This document shows, in pieces, positions 1 to 9,603 of a stretch of DNA of 64,000 nt. Numbering within the stretch: the first letter of the stretch is position 1; each line of letters begins with the position of its first letter. The DNA comes from Candidatus Rokuibacteriota bacterium. Its GTDB lineage: Bacteria > Methylomirabilota > Methylomirabilia > Rokubacteriales > CSP1-6. The stretch lies in the NCBI GenBank assembly GCA_016184365.1, contig JACPCW010000073.1:1-64000 (forward strand). Direction: 5' to 3'. Under the pieces are notes generated by a model that saw only the letters and a list, made by a program, of their open reading frames with translations, made no database searches and was not told where the DNA came from. The position numbers were made by a program, and so were the translations under genes.

Positions 1-741
1 CACGTCGGCGACATGGTCGGCCTGCTCGACGCGCTCGGCGAAGACACCGCGGTGATCGTCGGCCACGACTGGGGCGCGCCGGTCGCCTGGAACGCGGCGC
101 TCATGCGGCCGGATCGCTTTCGCGCGGTCGCGGCGCTGAGCGTGCCGTACACGCCGCGCGGCTCGGTACCGCCGACCGTCGCGCTGAAGGCGGCGTTCGG
201 CGAGCGGTTCATGTACATGCTCTATTTCCAGACGCCGGGCGTCGCGGAAGCCGAGCTCGAGCGCGATCCCCGGGCGACGATCGTCCGCATGCTGTACGCG
301 ATCTCCGGCGACGCACCGGCCGGCACCGGCTTCCGCGACAAGAAGAAGGGCGCGAAGTTCCTGGACGGCATGCCGGAGCCCGCGGCGCTGCCCGCCTGGC
401 TCGGCGCGGGCGACGTGGCGTTCTATGCGGACCAGTTCCGCCGCACCGGCTTCCGCGGCGGCCTGAACTGGTACCGCAATCTCGACCGCACGTGGGAGCT
501 CATGGCGCCCTGGCACCGCGCGCCGGTCCGCGTGCCCGCGCTGTTCATCGCCGGCGAGCGCGATCCCGTCATCGGCATGATGATGCGCGCGTCGCTCGAC
601 CGCCTGCACGAGACCGTTCCGGGGCTCACGAAGCAGGTCATACTGCCCGCCTGCGGCCACTGGACGCAGCAGGAGCGACCGGACGAGGTGAACGCCGAGC
701 TGCTCTTGTTTCTTCGCGGGCTCGACAGGAGGACGGCATGA
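1..741 (+). CDS. alpha/beta hydrolase (epoxide hydrolase-like), 5' end truncated by window
   Basis: ORF open to the window start; VGHDWGAPVAW nucleophile-elbow motif; C-terminal GHWTQQERPDEVN typical of alpha/beta hydrolases. Confidence 0.85.
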   Translation, partial: HVGDMVGLLDALGEDTAVIVGHDWGAPVAWNAALMRPDRFRAVAALSVPYTPRGSVPPTVALKAAFGERFMYMLYFQTPGVAEAELERDPRATIVRMLYAISGDAPAGTGFRDKKKGAKFLDGMPEPAALPAWLGAGDVAFYADQFRRTGFRGGLNWYRNLDRTWELMAPWHRAPVRVPALFIAGERDPVIGMMMRASLDRLHETVPGLTKQVILPACGHWTQQERPDEVNAELLLFLRGLDRRTA

Positions 742-1556
742 TCGGGGTCGACGAGCGCATCGGCTTCGGGAAGCGTCTGGGCGCGGCCTTGCTGGACAGC
801 GCGATCATGATGGCCCTCACGATGGTGATCGGCATCGTCGCCGGCGGATTCCTCGGCGGACTCATGGGCGGCGCGGGGATGGGTCCGGCGGCCGGCGCGC
901 TCGGCGCGATGGCGGGCTTCCTGGTCGCCATGACGCTCGTCGGTCTCCTCTATCCCGTGATCGAAGGCGTGACGGGCTGGTCACCCGGCAAACGGGTGCT
1001 CGGCCTGCAGATCGGAACGGCCGACGGCGAGCCGGCGCCGCTGAAGCTGCTGCTCGGCCGTTCCGCCATCAAGAACTCGACGGCGGTCGCCGGGTTCGTC
1101 GGCACGGTCACCGGGATCGGCCTCTTCACCGGCCTGTCCGGGCTCCTCGCGCTCGTCGTCTTCGTCGGCTGCTTCATGACCCTGATGGCGTCGCGCCAGG
1201 CGCTGCACGACCGGATCGCGGGCACGGCCGTCTTCAAGGCCGACGCCCTGCGTGAGGCCGCCGCCATGGAGGCGATCGAGGACGCCATGACCGAGGCACG
1301 GGAGCCCGTCGCGGCAACCGTCGAGGAGACGCCGGACGCGGACATCGACAGCGCGATCGCGGTGGTGTCGGAAGCACCGGCGGAGCGGGTGCCCGCACCT
1401 CGCCCCGCCGCGCCGGCGCCGCGTCCGCGGCCCGCCACGACGGGGGTGCCCGGTCAGACGCGACAGTGCCCGAAGTGCGGCCAGTCCGACACCGAGCTCG
1501 GCTCGATCATCGGCTGGTACTGCCGCATCTGCGGCTGGCGCGAATCGCGAGGGTAA
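738..1556 (+). CDS. RDD family membrane protein with C-terminal zinc-ribbon
   Basis: ATG at 738 overlaps previous stop (ATGA); RDD-like hydrophobic region; C-terminal CPKCGQ...CRICG zinc-ribbon. Confidence 0.75.
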   Translation: MIGVDERIGFGKRLGAALLDSAIMMALTMVIGIVAGGFLGGLMGGAGMGPAAGALGAMAGFLVAMTLVGLLYPVIEGVTGWSPGKRVLGLQIGTADGEPAPLKLLLGRSAIKNSTAVAGFVGTVTGIGLFTGLSGLLALVVFVGCFMTLMASRQALHDRIAGTAVFKADALREAAAMEAIEDAMTEAREPVAATVEETPDADIDSAIAVVSEAPAERVPAPRPAAPAPRPRPATTGVPGQTRQCPKCGQSDTELGSIIGWYCRICGWRESRG

Positions 1557-1560
1557 GCGC

Positions 1561-1646
1561 GATCACCACGTGGGAGGCCCCGAAATGGCCCCCCACACCC
1601 CCCAACGCTCGGAGCGTCCCGGGAAACCCGTGACGCTCCTCGATCA
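1561..1646 (-). repeat. copy 1 of dispersed ~85-bp two-hairpin intergenic repeat
   Basis: reverse complement gatcgaggagcgtcacgggtttcccgggacgctccgagcgttggggggtgtggggggccatttcggggcctccca matches four other intergenic copies. Confidence 0.85.
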
Positions 1647-2975
1647 CGCTCCCTCGTACACCTCGCGGCGCGCCATGCTGCGCTGGAACGCGAAGAACTG
1701 CTCGCGCGTCATCGGCGGCTTCGCCAGCTTCAGCACGTCGCGCGCGCCCGCGGCGCCGTTGGCCAGCAGATCGATCACCATCATTGCGAGCGCCTTGGCC
1801 GGCGCCACGTACGCGAGCGGCTTGTCGACGATGTGATAGTCGGCGCCGTGACCGCTGCCCTTCGCGCCCCCGATGTAGGGATGCAGCACCGGCATCACCT
1901 GTGAGAGGTCGCCCATGTCGGTCGACCCCGTGCGGTGTCCGATCTGCCGGTAGTGCTCCTCACCGACCAGCCGCGCGGCGTTCGCCCGGAAGTACTCCGC
2001 CATCCGCGTGTCGCACGTCATCGGCATGTACCCCGGCAGCGTTTCGATCTCGACGGTGGCGCCGAGGGCGAGCGCGCCGGCCTTGAGCGCGCGGTCCACC
2101 TTGCGGTCGGCGTCGATGATCGCTTCCAGCGTGCGCCCGCGCACGAACGTCTCCAGACGCGCCTCGCCGGGGATCACGTTCACCTGCGACCCGCCGTGGG
2201 TCATGATCGGGTGCACGCGGATCGTGTCCTCGTCGCGGAACGTCTCGCGCACGGCGTTGATGGCCATCAATCCGATCTGCGCCGCGTAGAGCGCGTTGAT
2301 GCCGTTCCACGGCGCGCCGCCCGCATGCGAGGCGCGACCGACGTAGCGGACCGTCTTCACCACGCATCCGTTGTTCGACGCCGGGACACCGGCCTTGCCG
2401 TCCTCGGGACGCGACGTCGTGTGAATCATCATCGACAGGTCGACGTCGTCGAAGTGACCGAGGCGCAGCAGCTCGGGCTTGCCGCCGAGGAACTCGAGCT
2501 TCCCCGCCCGCGCCTGCTTCACGCGCCACTCGATGTCGCCGTACTCCTCCGCCGGCACGGCGAAGAACGCGACGCGACCGGCGAGATGCTCCATCGCTCC
2601 GGCGTCGAGCAGCCCCATCGCGGCGCCGAGCAGGCCCGCGACCTGCGCGTTGTGGCCGCACGCATGCGCAGCGCCGGTCTGCGGATCGGCTTCCGGGTGC
2701 CCGGCGACGACGAGCCCGTCGAGCTCGCCGAGCACCGCGAACGTCGGTCCGTCGCCCGCGCGTCCGGGCGCGTCGGCGCGAACACCCGTCAACGCCAGCC
2801 CCGTCTTCGGCGACAGCCCGATGCGGCGGAACGTCTCGTCGACCAGCCGCGCCGTCTTCACTTCCTTGAAGCCCAGCTCGGGATGCTGCCGGATCTGCTC
2901 GCCGAGCCCGATGATCTCCTCGGCGCGGCGGTCGATGGCGTCGCACACACGCTGCTTCAGCTCGTCGTTGCTCAT
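1644..2975 (-). CDS. M20 family amidohydrolase (AbgB-like)
   Basis: HACGHNAQ metal-binding motif, EEYGD, peptidase M20 dimerisation region; start chosen at MSNDELKQRV. Confidence 0.85.
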   Translation of the reverse strand: MSNDELKQRVCDAIDRRAEEIIGLGEQIRQHPELGFKEVKTARLVDETFRRIGLSPKTGLALTGVRADAPGRAGDGPTFAVLGELDGLVVAGHPEADPQTGAAHACGHNAQVAGLLGAAMGLLDAGAMEHLAGRVAFFAVPAEEYGDIEWRVKQARAGKLEFLGGKPELLRLGHFDDVDLSMMIHTTSRPEDGKAGVPASNNGCVVKTVRYVGRASHAGGAPWNGINALYAAQIGLMAINAVRETFRDEDTIRVHPIMTHGGSQVNVIPGEARLETFVRGRTLEAIIDADRKVDRALKAGALALGATVEIETLPGYMPMTCDTRMAEYFRANAARLVGEEHYRQIGHRTGSTDMGDLSQVMPVLHPYIGGAKGSGHGADYHIVDKPLAYVAPAKALAMMVIDLLANGAAGARDVLKLAKPPMTREQFFAFQRSMARREVYEGA

Positions 2976-3229
2976 CGTGGCCCTCCGGGGCGTCATGGCA
3001 GCCCTCCGTCGCGCATCGTACGCGATGGGGAAACTTTTGCATATCGCACGCCGATCAACTGCTCGCCGCGCGCGAGTTCGCGCCCACCACCGCCGACGCG
3101 CTCCTCGAGCGCGCGCGCCACTACGACACGACCGCCGCCGACTGACGCGCGCGGTCACGTCACTGTCGCCGATCGTGGACATTGACCCGGCGGAGCGCCG
3201 GTGGCTAGTGTGAGCGTCGAGGGTTCCTG

Positions 3230-3808
3230 ATGAGCGCCATCGCCACGCGCCGCTGGAAGCGGGTCGAATACGAACGCATGGTCGAGTGCGGCATCTTCCA
3301 GCCCGGAGAGCACCTCGAGCTACTCGACGGGCTGCTCGTCCTTCGCGAACCCCAGAGCGAACCGCATGTCATCGCGCTGCTGAAGAGTCAGACGGCCTTG
3401 CAGCGCGCGTTCGGCGCGGGATGGCACGTACGCCCGGCCGCCCCGGTCGCGCTCGACGACGACTCGGAGCCCGAGCCGGATCTCGCGGTCGTTCCCGGTG
3501 AGCCGGACGACTACCTCCCCGGCCATCCATCCCACCCGGCGCTCGTGGTCGAGGTCGCCCTGACCAGCCTCGCCATGGACCGTGAGTACAAGTCGAGTCT
3601 CTACGCGCGCGCCGGGATCGCCGACTCCTGGATCGTGAACCTCGTCGATCGCGTCGTGGAAGTGCGCCGCCGTCCGGTCGTCTCGGAGGGTGCGCCGTAC
3701 CGCTTCGCCTACGCGGAATTGACCGTGTTCGGGCCCGGCGACGCGGTGGCCCCGCTGGCGATGCCCACCGCGTTCGTAGCGGTCGCCGATCTGCTGCCCC
3801 GCGCATGA
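3230..3808 (+). CDS. Uma2 family endonuclease (DUF820)
   Basis: PDLAVV...VVEVA...K motif order of the Uma2 PD-(D/E)XK fold; close paralog of the next ORF. Confidence 0.85.
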   Translation: MSAIATRRWKRVEYERMVECGIFQPGEHLELLDGLLVLREPQSEPHVIALLKSQTALQRAFGAGWHVRPAAPVALDDDSEPEPDLAVVPGEPDDYLPGHPSHPALVVEVALTSLAMDREYKSSLYARAGIADSWIVNLVDRVVEVRRRPVVSEGAPYRFAYAELTVFGPGDAVAPLAMPTAFVAVADLLPRA

Positions 3809-4395
3809 CCGGTCGATTGGTCGAGTCCGACCTGCCCACGCGGCGCTGGAAGCGGGCCGAGTACGAACGCCTGGTCGAGCTCGGCATGTTTCAGCCGGAC
3901 GATCGCCTCGAGCTGGTTGACGGCCTGCTGGTGCTCCGGGAGCGCCAGACTCCGCCGTACGCGACGACCGTGGCCGTCGCCCGCGAGGCGATTCGCAAGG
4001 CGTTCGGTCCCGGCTGGCTCACGCGCGCCCACGGGCCGGTCGCGCTCGACGACGACTCCGAGCCCGAGCCGGACATCACGGTGGTGGCGGGCGCGCCGCG
4101 CGACTATCTCGACGCGCATCCGGCGCGGCCGGTCTTGATCGTCGAAGTGGCGCTGACGACGCTCGCGCTCGACCGCGAGTACAAGTCGAGCCTCTACGCG
4201 CGCGCCGGCATCCCCGATTACTGGATCGTGAACCTCGTCGATCACGTGCTGGAAGTGCGGCGCGGCGCCGTGACGTCCGAGGGCGCGCCGTACGCCTGGG
4301 CCTACGAGTCGCTGACGATGCTCGGTCCGGCTGATTCGATCACACCGCTCGCCGCGCCGTTCGCGTCGATCCCGATCGCCAACCTGCTGCCGTAG
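3805..4395 (+). CDS. Uma2 family endonuclease (DUF820), tandem paralog
   Basis: PDITVVAGAPRDYLDAHPARPVLIVEVALTTLALDREYKSSLYARAGIPDYWIVNL; overlaps previous ORF by 4 nt. Confidence 0.85.
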   Translation: MTGRLVESDLPTRRWKRAEYERLVELGMFQPDDRLELVDGLLVLRERQTPPYATTVAVAREAIRKAFGPGWLTRAHGPVALDDDSEPEPDITVVAGAPRDYLDAHPARPVLIVEVALTTLALDREYKSSLYARAGIPDYWIVNLVDHVLEVRRGAVTSEGAPYAWAYESLTMLGPADSITPLAAPFASIPIANLLP

Positions 4396-4407
4396 CGCGT
4401 CCGCGCA

Positions 4408-4477
4408 TGACTACGGGCGCCGTCGTGTCCTGCAGGTCGTACCAGTCCGGGTGCTCCCACGGCGCGTCGGCCGTCAT
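4408..4477 (-). pseudogene. 5' fragment resembling a class I SAM methyltransferase N-terminus
   Basis: minus-strand ATG at 4477 encodes MTADAPWEHPDWYDLQDTT, then sequence loses protein-like character beside the Uma2 gene end. Confidence 0.35.
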
Positions 4478-4538
4478 CGCGCTCCAGCTCGACGGCACGG
4501 GCACGCCCGCCACACGAACGGTCCTTCGATCATGCGCG

Positions 4539-5747
4539 TCATCCTCCCACGGCGACGCGACGCGGCCGCCGCGCTTCGCCGCCCACCGCGACCACGGTGC
4601 CGATCGTCATCACCATCAGCGTCGCGACCACGACGAACAGCGCGCGCGGCTGGCCGTGATCGAGCAGCCAGCCGAACACGACGGGCGTCAGCGCGGAGCC
4701 GATGTCCATGCCGGAATAGGCGAAGCCGAACACGCGGCCGGACGCGCCGGGCGGCGTCACCGCGCGGACCAGCAGGTCCCGCGACGGCTGCGCGACTCCG
4801 AGCGATGCGCCGGCGAGCGTCATGGCCGCGGCGACGACAGCGAGCGGGACCCCGCCGCTCGCCACGACGAGCACGAGCGTGGCGGCGGCGAGGATACCGC
4901 CGATGGCGACGACGTCGTGCCGGCGCGTGCGGTCCGCGAGGAACCCGCCGCCGAGCACGCCGACCGCCTTGCCGATGAGGTAACCGGACAGCGCCGTCGT
5001 CGCGAGACCGAGCGGCGAGGCGTACAGCGCCACGATGGCCGCCACCGAGAACGTCTGCGTTCCCGCGGTGGCGGTCGTGAGCAGGACGAAGTACGCGAAG
5101 GCCGCGACGATCGGCGTGGTGAAGAGCACGCCGGCCGCGGACGCGGGAGCGCCGTCGCGCGTGCGCTGCGCCGTCGGCTCGGCGCGGCGCAGCGCGGACA
5201 ACCCGCGCGTCTGGTAGGCGAGGACCGCCAGCCACGCGAGTCCCGTCACCCCGACGCCGATCACGGCGCCGCGCCAGCCGAACCCGGCCGCGAGCGCCAC
5301 GATCGTGGCCGGCGCCGCCGCGTACCCGAGCGCGCCGGCGAGCGCATGCGCGCTGTACGCGCGGCCGAGCCGCCCGGTGCCGATCGCCGTGTTGAAGAGC
5401 GCGTAGTCCGCGGGATGGAACACGCTGTTGCCGAGCCCGGCGACGAGCGCGACGGCGACGAGCGCGGACATCGACTCCGCGAAGCCGGCGAGTATGATCC
5501 CGCCCGCGAGCGCCGCCGTGCCGCCGAGCAGCACCGGCCGCGCGCCGATGCGGTCGACGAGAAAGCCCGAGATCGACTGGCCGACAGCCGACGCGCCGTA
5601 GAACACGCTCATCACCAGACCGAGCGCGGCGTAACCGACACCGAACTCCACGCGCAGGAGCGGGAACAGGGGCGGCAGCGTCAGCTGGAAGAAGTGGCTC
5701 GCGAAGTGCGCGACGCCGACGACGGCGATCAGACGGAAGTCGGTCAC
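4539..5747 (-). CDS. MFS transporter
   Basis: 402-aa multi-TM protein; MFS-type DRIGARP loop motif. Confidence 0.88.
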   Translation of the reverse strand: MTDFRLIAVVGVAHFASHFFQLTLPPLFPLLRVEFGVGYAALGLVMSVFYGASAVGQSISGFLVDRIGARPVLLGGTAALAGGIILAGFAESMSALVAVALVAGLGNSVFHPADYALFNTAIGTGRLGRAYSAHALAGALGYAAAPATIVALAAGFGWRGAVIGVGVTGLAWLAVLAYQTRGLSALRRAEPTAQRTRDGAPASAAGVLFTTPIVAAFAYFVLLTTATAGTQTFSVAAIVALYASPLGLATTALSGYLIGKAVGVLGGGFLADRTRRHDVVAIGGILAAATLVLVVASGGVPLAVVAAAMTLAGASLGVAQPSRDLLVRAVTPPGASGRVFGFAYSGMDIGSALTPVVFGWLLDHGQPRALFVVVATLMVMTIGTVVAVGGEARRPRRVAVGG

Positions 5748-5775
5748 GAGACTCCCGAGGTTACACTAGGACCCC

Positions 5776-6501
5776 GTGACCGTTCGTCTCGACCACATCG
5801 CGCTCGCCGTTCCACGCCTGGCCGACGTCACACCCTTCCTCGTCGGCGTGCTCGGCGGCTCCCCCGCGTACGGGGCGACGTCGCGATTCTTCTCGTTCGG
5901 CCAGTGGCGCTTCGAAGGCGGCGGCCGGATCGAGGTCCTCGAGCCGCGCGGCGCCCCGGACGGATTCCTGCACCGGTTCCTCGCGCAGCACGGCAGCGGC
6001 ATCCATCACGTGACGTTCCGTGTCCCGTCGCTCCGCGACACGTGCGCGCGCGCCGAGGCCCATGGCTACAAGATCGTCGGCGTCGACGATTCGGATCCGC
6101 ACTGGAAGGAAGCGTTCCTGCATCCGAAGCAGGCGCTCGGCGTCGTCGTGCAGCTCGCCGAGATGTCGCGTCGCACGGACGGCGTCACGCCGACAGCGTG
6201 GGAGCCGCCGCCGGCGCCGGCGAATCCGCCCGCGCAGGTGTCCGTCCTCGGACTCCGTCTGCGCGCGCGCTCACCCGAGCGCGCCGCGCTCCAGTGGGGT
6301 CAGATTCTCGAGGGGACGGCGTCGCGCAGCGAGACGGGCGAGCTCGTCTACCAGTGGGAGCGGTCGCCGCTGCGTCTCGTCGTCGAGATCGATCCGGCCG
6401 CCGAGGAAGGTCCCGTCGCGATCGAGGTCGCCAGCAACCACGCCGTCGAGCTGCCGAGCGGCAGGCATCCGGTGCTCGGCGCCGTGTTCGTGCGCCGTTA
6501 G
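5776..6501 (+). CDS. VOC family (glyoxalase-like) protein
   Basis: VRLDHIALAVPRLADVTPFLVGVLGG and HHVTFRVPSL motifs. Confidence 0.8.
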   Translation: MTVRLDHIALAVPRLADVTPFLVGVLGGSPAYGATSRFFSFGQWRFEGGGRIEVLEPRGAPDGFLHRFLAQHGSGIHHVTFRVPSLRDTCARAEAHGYKIVGVDDSDPHWKEAFLHPKQALGVVVQLAEMSRRTDGVTPTAWEPPPAPANPPAQVSVLGLRLRARSPERAALQWGQILEGTASRSETGELVYQWERSPLRLVVEIDPAAEEGPVAIEVASNHAVELPSGRHPVLGAVFVRR

Positions 6502-6502
6502 C

Positions 6503-7001
6503 TCAGCCTCGCGACTTCACCGCCAGGAACTCGCCGTTTCCCACCGGCACGAGACTCGTCACGAACTCCGCGTCGGCCTGCACGAGCGCGACGAACGGCG
6601 CCATCTCCGCGGCATGCGAGGTGGCGTTGTCGACGACGAGCAGGCCGCCCGGCCGCAGGACGCGCCCGGCGTCGTCGTGCACGAGCGTGATGGAGCCCTC
6701 GAGCCCGGACCGCGCGAAGTTCGCCCTGGCCAGCCCCACCCTTGTCGTCCGCTTTCTCGATCGTCGTGACAGCGCCGCCGACGGCGCGCGCCGCCGTCGC
6801 GAGCCACAGCGTCGAATACCCGTTCGACGTGCCGATCTCGAGCACGCGCTTCGCGTCCATCCCGCGGACGAGCACGGCGAGGAACTCGCCGGTGTCCCGC
6901 GTGATGTTGAGGAGCCGGCGCGGCCGCGCCGTCTCGGTCGCGTCGTTGGTTTTGCCGAGCGATTCGAGCTCGGCGAGCAGCGCTCCGAGCTCAGGGGTCA
7001 T
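6503..7001 (-). pseudogene. O-methyltransferase, frameshifted and internally deleted
   Basis: N-terminal part (VLEIGTSNGYSTLWLA...) and C-terminal part (VGLARANFARSGLEGSITLVHDDAGRVLRPGGLLVVDN) lie in different frames; ~35-40 aa between the acidic motif and RPGGLLVVDN missing. Confidence 0.75.
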
Positions 7002-7812
7002 GCGCAGGCTCCATCCCGACCGCCTTGAAGAACGTGTAGCAGAACGTGCCGTCCGCGGCCGCCGTCCGGTACAGGTCAGCGACACCGCGATCGAACGTCG
7101 CCGCGTCGATCAGGCCGGCGTCGAGCGCGGCCTGGCGCACACCTTCGACCATCGCCGTGAACGTGTTCTTCGTGAAGCCCTCCACGAGCTTCGGGCGGCT
7201 CGCGTCGACGTACACCAGCCGCGGCGACACGCGGACCTGCGCGAGCCCGGCCTCGACGAGCAGCGGGTACAGCGACCGGCCGATCAGCGAATTCCCGCCG
7301 GCGCGGGCCTGAAGCTCGATGAGGCACTGGATCGCCCGGCGCGCATCGGCGCTTTCCGGATGAAAGTACGTCGAGCCGTGGTCGCCTTCGATGACCGTCA
7401 GCGTGCCGCCCGGCCGCAGCAGTCGCCGCAGACCGCGCACGGCGTCCACGGGTCGCGCGAGGTGCTCGAGCACGAAGCACACGAAGACGTGATCGAAGGT
7501 TCGCGGGGCGAAGGGCGGCGTATAGAGATCGGCCCGGCCGAACACCACGTTGCGCAGGCCGGCGTCGGCGACGCGACCGCGCGCGGTCGTCAGCAAGTCC
7601 GCGGACAGATCCATGGCGACGATCGTCGCCCCGGAGCTCTGCCGCGCGAGTGTCACCGTCTGGGCGCCGACGCCGCAGCCCGCCTCGAGCACGACGGCCC
7701 CCGCCGGATACGACGTGTCGCAGTGGAGGAGATCGACGAGCGCCGTCGCCTGGTCGACGAGACGCTCGCGTTCGCGCGCGGAGTACCCGTGAACGTACGC
7801 GGCCATCGACAT
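6991..7812 (-). CDS. class I SAM-dependent methyltransferase
   Basis: VVLEAGCGVGAQTVTLAR (motif I), FDHVFVCFVLEHLARP, LRPGGTLTVIEGD. Confidence 0.88.
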   Translation of the reverse strand: MSMAAYVHGYSARERERLVDQATALVDLLHCDTSYPAGAVVLEAGCGVGAQTVTLARQSSGATIVAMDLSADLLTTARGRVADAGLRNVVFGRADLYTPPFAPRTFDHVFVCFVLEHLARPVDAVRGLRRLLRPGGTLTVIEGDHGSTYFHPESADARRAIQCLIELQARAGGNSLIGRSLYPLLVEAGLAQVRVSPRLVYVDASRPKLVEGFTKNTFTAMVEGVRQAALDAGLIDAATFDRGVADLYRTAAADGTFCYTFFKAVGMEPAHDP

Positions 7813-7821
7813 GCGCCGATC

Positions 7822-8403
7822 TCAGGCGCGGCGCGTGGCGAGCACGACGCCGCTGGCCCAGTCGAGCTTCACGACGGCGAAGTCCGTGAGCCCGAGCATC
7901 TTCGCCTCGAACGCCTTCACCCGCGCGGCGCGGCCGTCGTCCTGCAACAGATGCTGGCGGAGATCGTCGCCGATGTAGACGCCGCCCGGTTTGACCAGCC
8001 GCAGCGCGAGCTCCGTATCGGTGATCTTGCCGGGGCCGCCGTCGGCGAAGACGAGGTCGAAGCTGTCCGCGGCCTGCGCCTGGAGAAACTCGCGCGCGTC
8101 GCCGGGCACGAACGTCACACGCCGATCGTCGCCGAGGTGCTTCCTCGCGACCGCCTGCACGTCGGCGTTGCGCTCGACGCTCGTCAGGCGCGCCGTCGCG
8201 TCCATCCCGTCGAGCAGCCATGCGGTCCCCACACCCGTGCCGGTACCGATCTCGAGCAGGTGTCCACCGGGCTTCGACGCGGCGAGCATCCGCAGCAGCG
8301 GCCCGAATTCCAGATCGGACGCGTAGAGGAATCGAAGCTGGCGGGTCGCGTCGGCGATGGCCGGCAGCGCCGCCGGCAGCCGGATGCTCTCGACCGTGTC
8401 CAC
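7822..8403 (-). CDS. O-methyltransferase / class I SAM methyltransferase
   Basis: HLLEIGTGTGVGTAWLLDGM, SFDLVFADGGPGK, LVKPGGVYIGDDL. Confidence 0.85.
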   Translation of the reverse strand: MDTVESIRLPAALPAIADATRQLRFLYASDLEFGPLLRMLAASKPGGHLLEIGTGTGVGTAWLLDGMDATARLTSVERNADVQAVARKHLGDDRRVTFVPGDAREFLQAQAADSFDLVFADGGPGKITDTELALRLVKPGGVYIGDDLRQHLLQDDGRAARVKAFEAKMLGLTDFAVVKLDWASGVVLATRRA

Positions 8404-8409
8404 GCGCGC

Positions 8410-9600
8410 CTACCCTTTGGGCAGACCGAGCACGCGCTCGCCGATGATGTTGCGCTGGATCTCGCTCGTCCCGCCCGCGATCGTGTACTGCCGCGCGCTC
8501 ACGACGCGATTGAACCACCGCGGCGCGTCGGGGACTTCCGCCTGCGGCGTGTCGATCAGGCAGCGGACGCCGAGGAGCGCGCCGGCGGCGTCCGCGATGC
8601 GAATGCCGAGCTCCGAGCCGTAGAGCTTGAGGATCGAGCCCTCGGGACCCGGCGCTTCCCCGCGCAGCCGTCGCGTCAGGCCGCGCAGACGCGTGAGACG
8701 CAGCGCCTCGCACTCGATCGCGAGCTGCGAGAGCTGCTGCCGCACGTTTGCGTCGTCCCACGCCGTGCCGCGCTCGGTCTTGAGCGACTTGGCGATCGCG
8801 ATGAGGCGGGAGACCTGCAGATCCTGCCCGCGTCCGCCGCCCATGCTGCGCTCGTACATGAGCGTGGTGATCGCGACCTTCCAGCCCTGATTCATCGGGC
8901 CGACCAGGTTCTCCTTCGGCACCTCGACGTTGTCGAAGAAGACTTCGTTGAAGTGCCGGTGCCCGTTCATCAGCACGAGCGGCCGCACCGTGATGCCCGG
9001 CGTGCGCATGTCGACGAGGATGTAGCTGATGCCGTTGTGCTTCGGCGCGTCGGGATTCGTGCGCGCGAGCATGAAGATCCAGTCCGCGAAGTGCGCGCCG
9101 GACGTCCACACCTTCTGGCCGTTGATGACGAACCGGTCGCCCTTGTCTTCCGCGCGCGTGCGGAGGCTCGCGAGGTCGGAGCCGGCGCCGGGCTCGGAGT
9201 AGCCCTGGCACCAGATGTCCTCGGCGGCGAGGATACGCGGGAGGTGACGCTTCTTCTGCGCCTCGGTGCCCCAGTGGACGATCGTGGGGCCGGCGAGCTG
9301 CACGCCCGAGTAGCCAGGCAGCACCGGGCCGCGCGCGTGGAAGTACTCTTCCTCGAAGATCACCTGCTGCATCAGCGTCGCGCCGCGGCCGCCGTATTCC
9401 TTCGGCCACGAGATGCCGACCCAGCCGGCGTCGTACATCTTCTTCTGCCACACGCGGCGGCGCTCGAAGGTCTCGCGGTCGCCGGCGACGCGCTCGTCGC
9501 TCGCGTCGTCCACGCGGAGATCGTCCGTCAGATGCTTCGCGAGCCAGTCACGCAGCTCGACTCGGAACGCTTCCTCGACGGGTGTCAGCGTGAAGTCCAT
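8410..9600 (-). CDS. acyl-CoA dehydrogenase family protein
   Basis: GYSEPGAGSDLASLRTRAEDKGDRFVINGQKVWTSGAH; C-terminal GGTSEIQRNIIGERVLGLP. Confidence 0.95.
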   Translation of the reverse strand: MDFTLTPVEEAFRVELRDWLAKHLTDDLRVDDASDERVAGDRETFERRRVWQKKMYDAGWVGISWPKEYGGRGATLMQQVIFEEEYFHARGPVLPGYSGVQLAGPTIVHWGTEAQKKRHLPRILAAEDIWCQGYSEPGAGSDLASLRTRAEDKGDRFVINGQKVWTSGAHFADWIFMLARTNPDAPKHNGISYILVDMRTPGITVRPLVLMNGHRHFNEVFFDNVEVPKENLVGPMNQGWKVAITTLMYERSMGGGRGQDLQVSRLIAIAKSLKTERGTAWDDANVRQQLSQLAIECEALRLTRLRGLTRRLRGEAPGPEGSILKLYGSELGIRIADAAGALLGVRCLIDTPQAEVPDAPRWFNRVVSARQYTIAGGTSEIQRNIIGERVLGLPKG

Positions 9601-9603
9601 CGC

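Noticed and set aside
3050-3145. Short plus-strand reading frame ...DQLLAAREFAPTTADALLERARHYDTTAAD* that looks like a gene 3' end
   Set aside because: Looks protein-like and could be another deletion remnant, but no family could be recognised and the frame is too short to support a feature.
4407-7028. 873-aa plus-strand ORF and the similar 16821-18827 and 25532-28477 plus-strand ORFs
   Set aside because: High-GC shadow ORFs antisense to MFS, Res and RND genes respectively; no recognisable domains.
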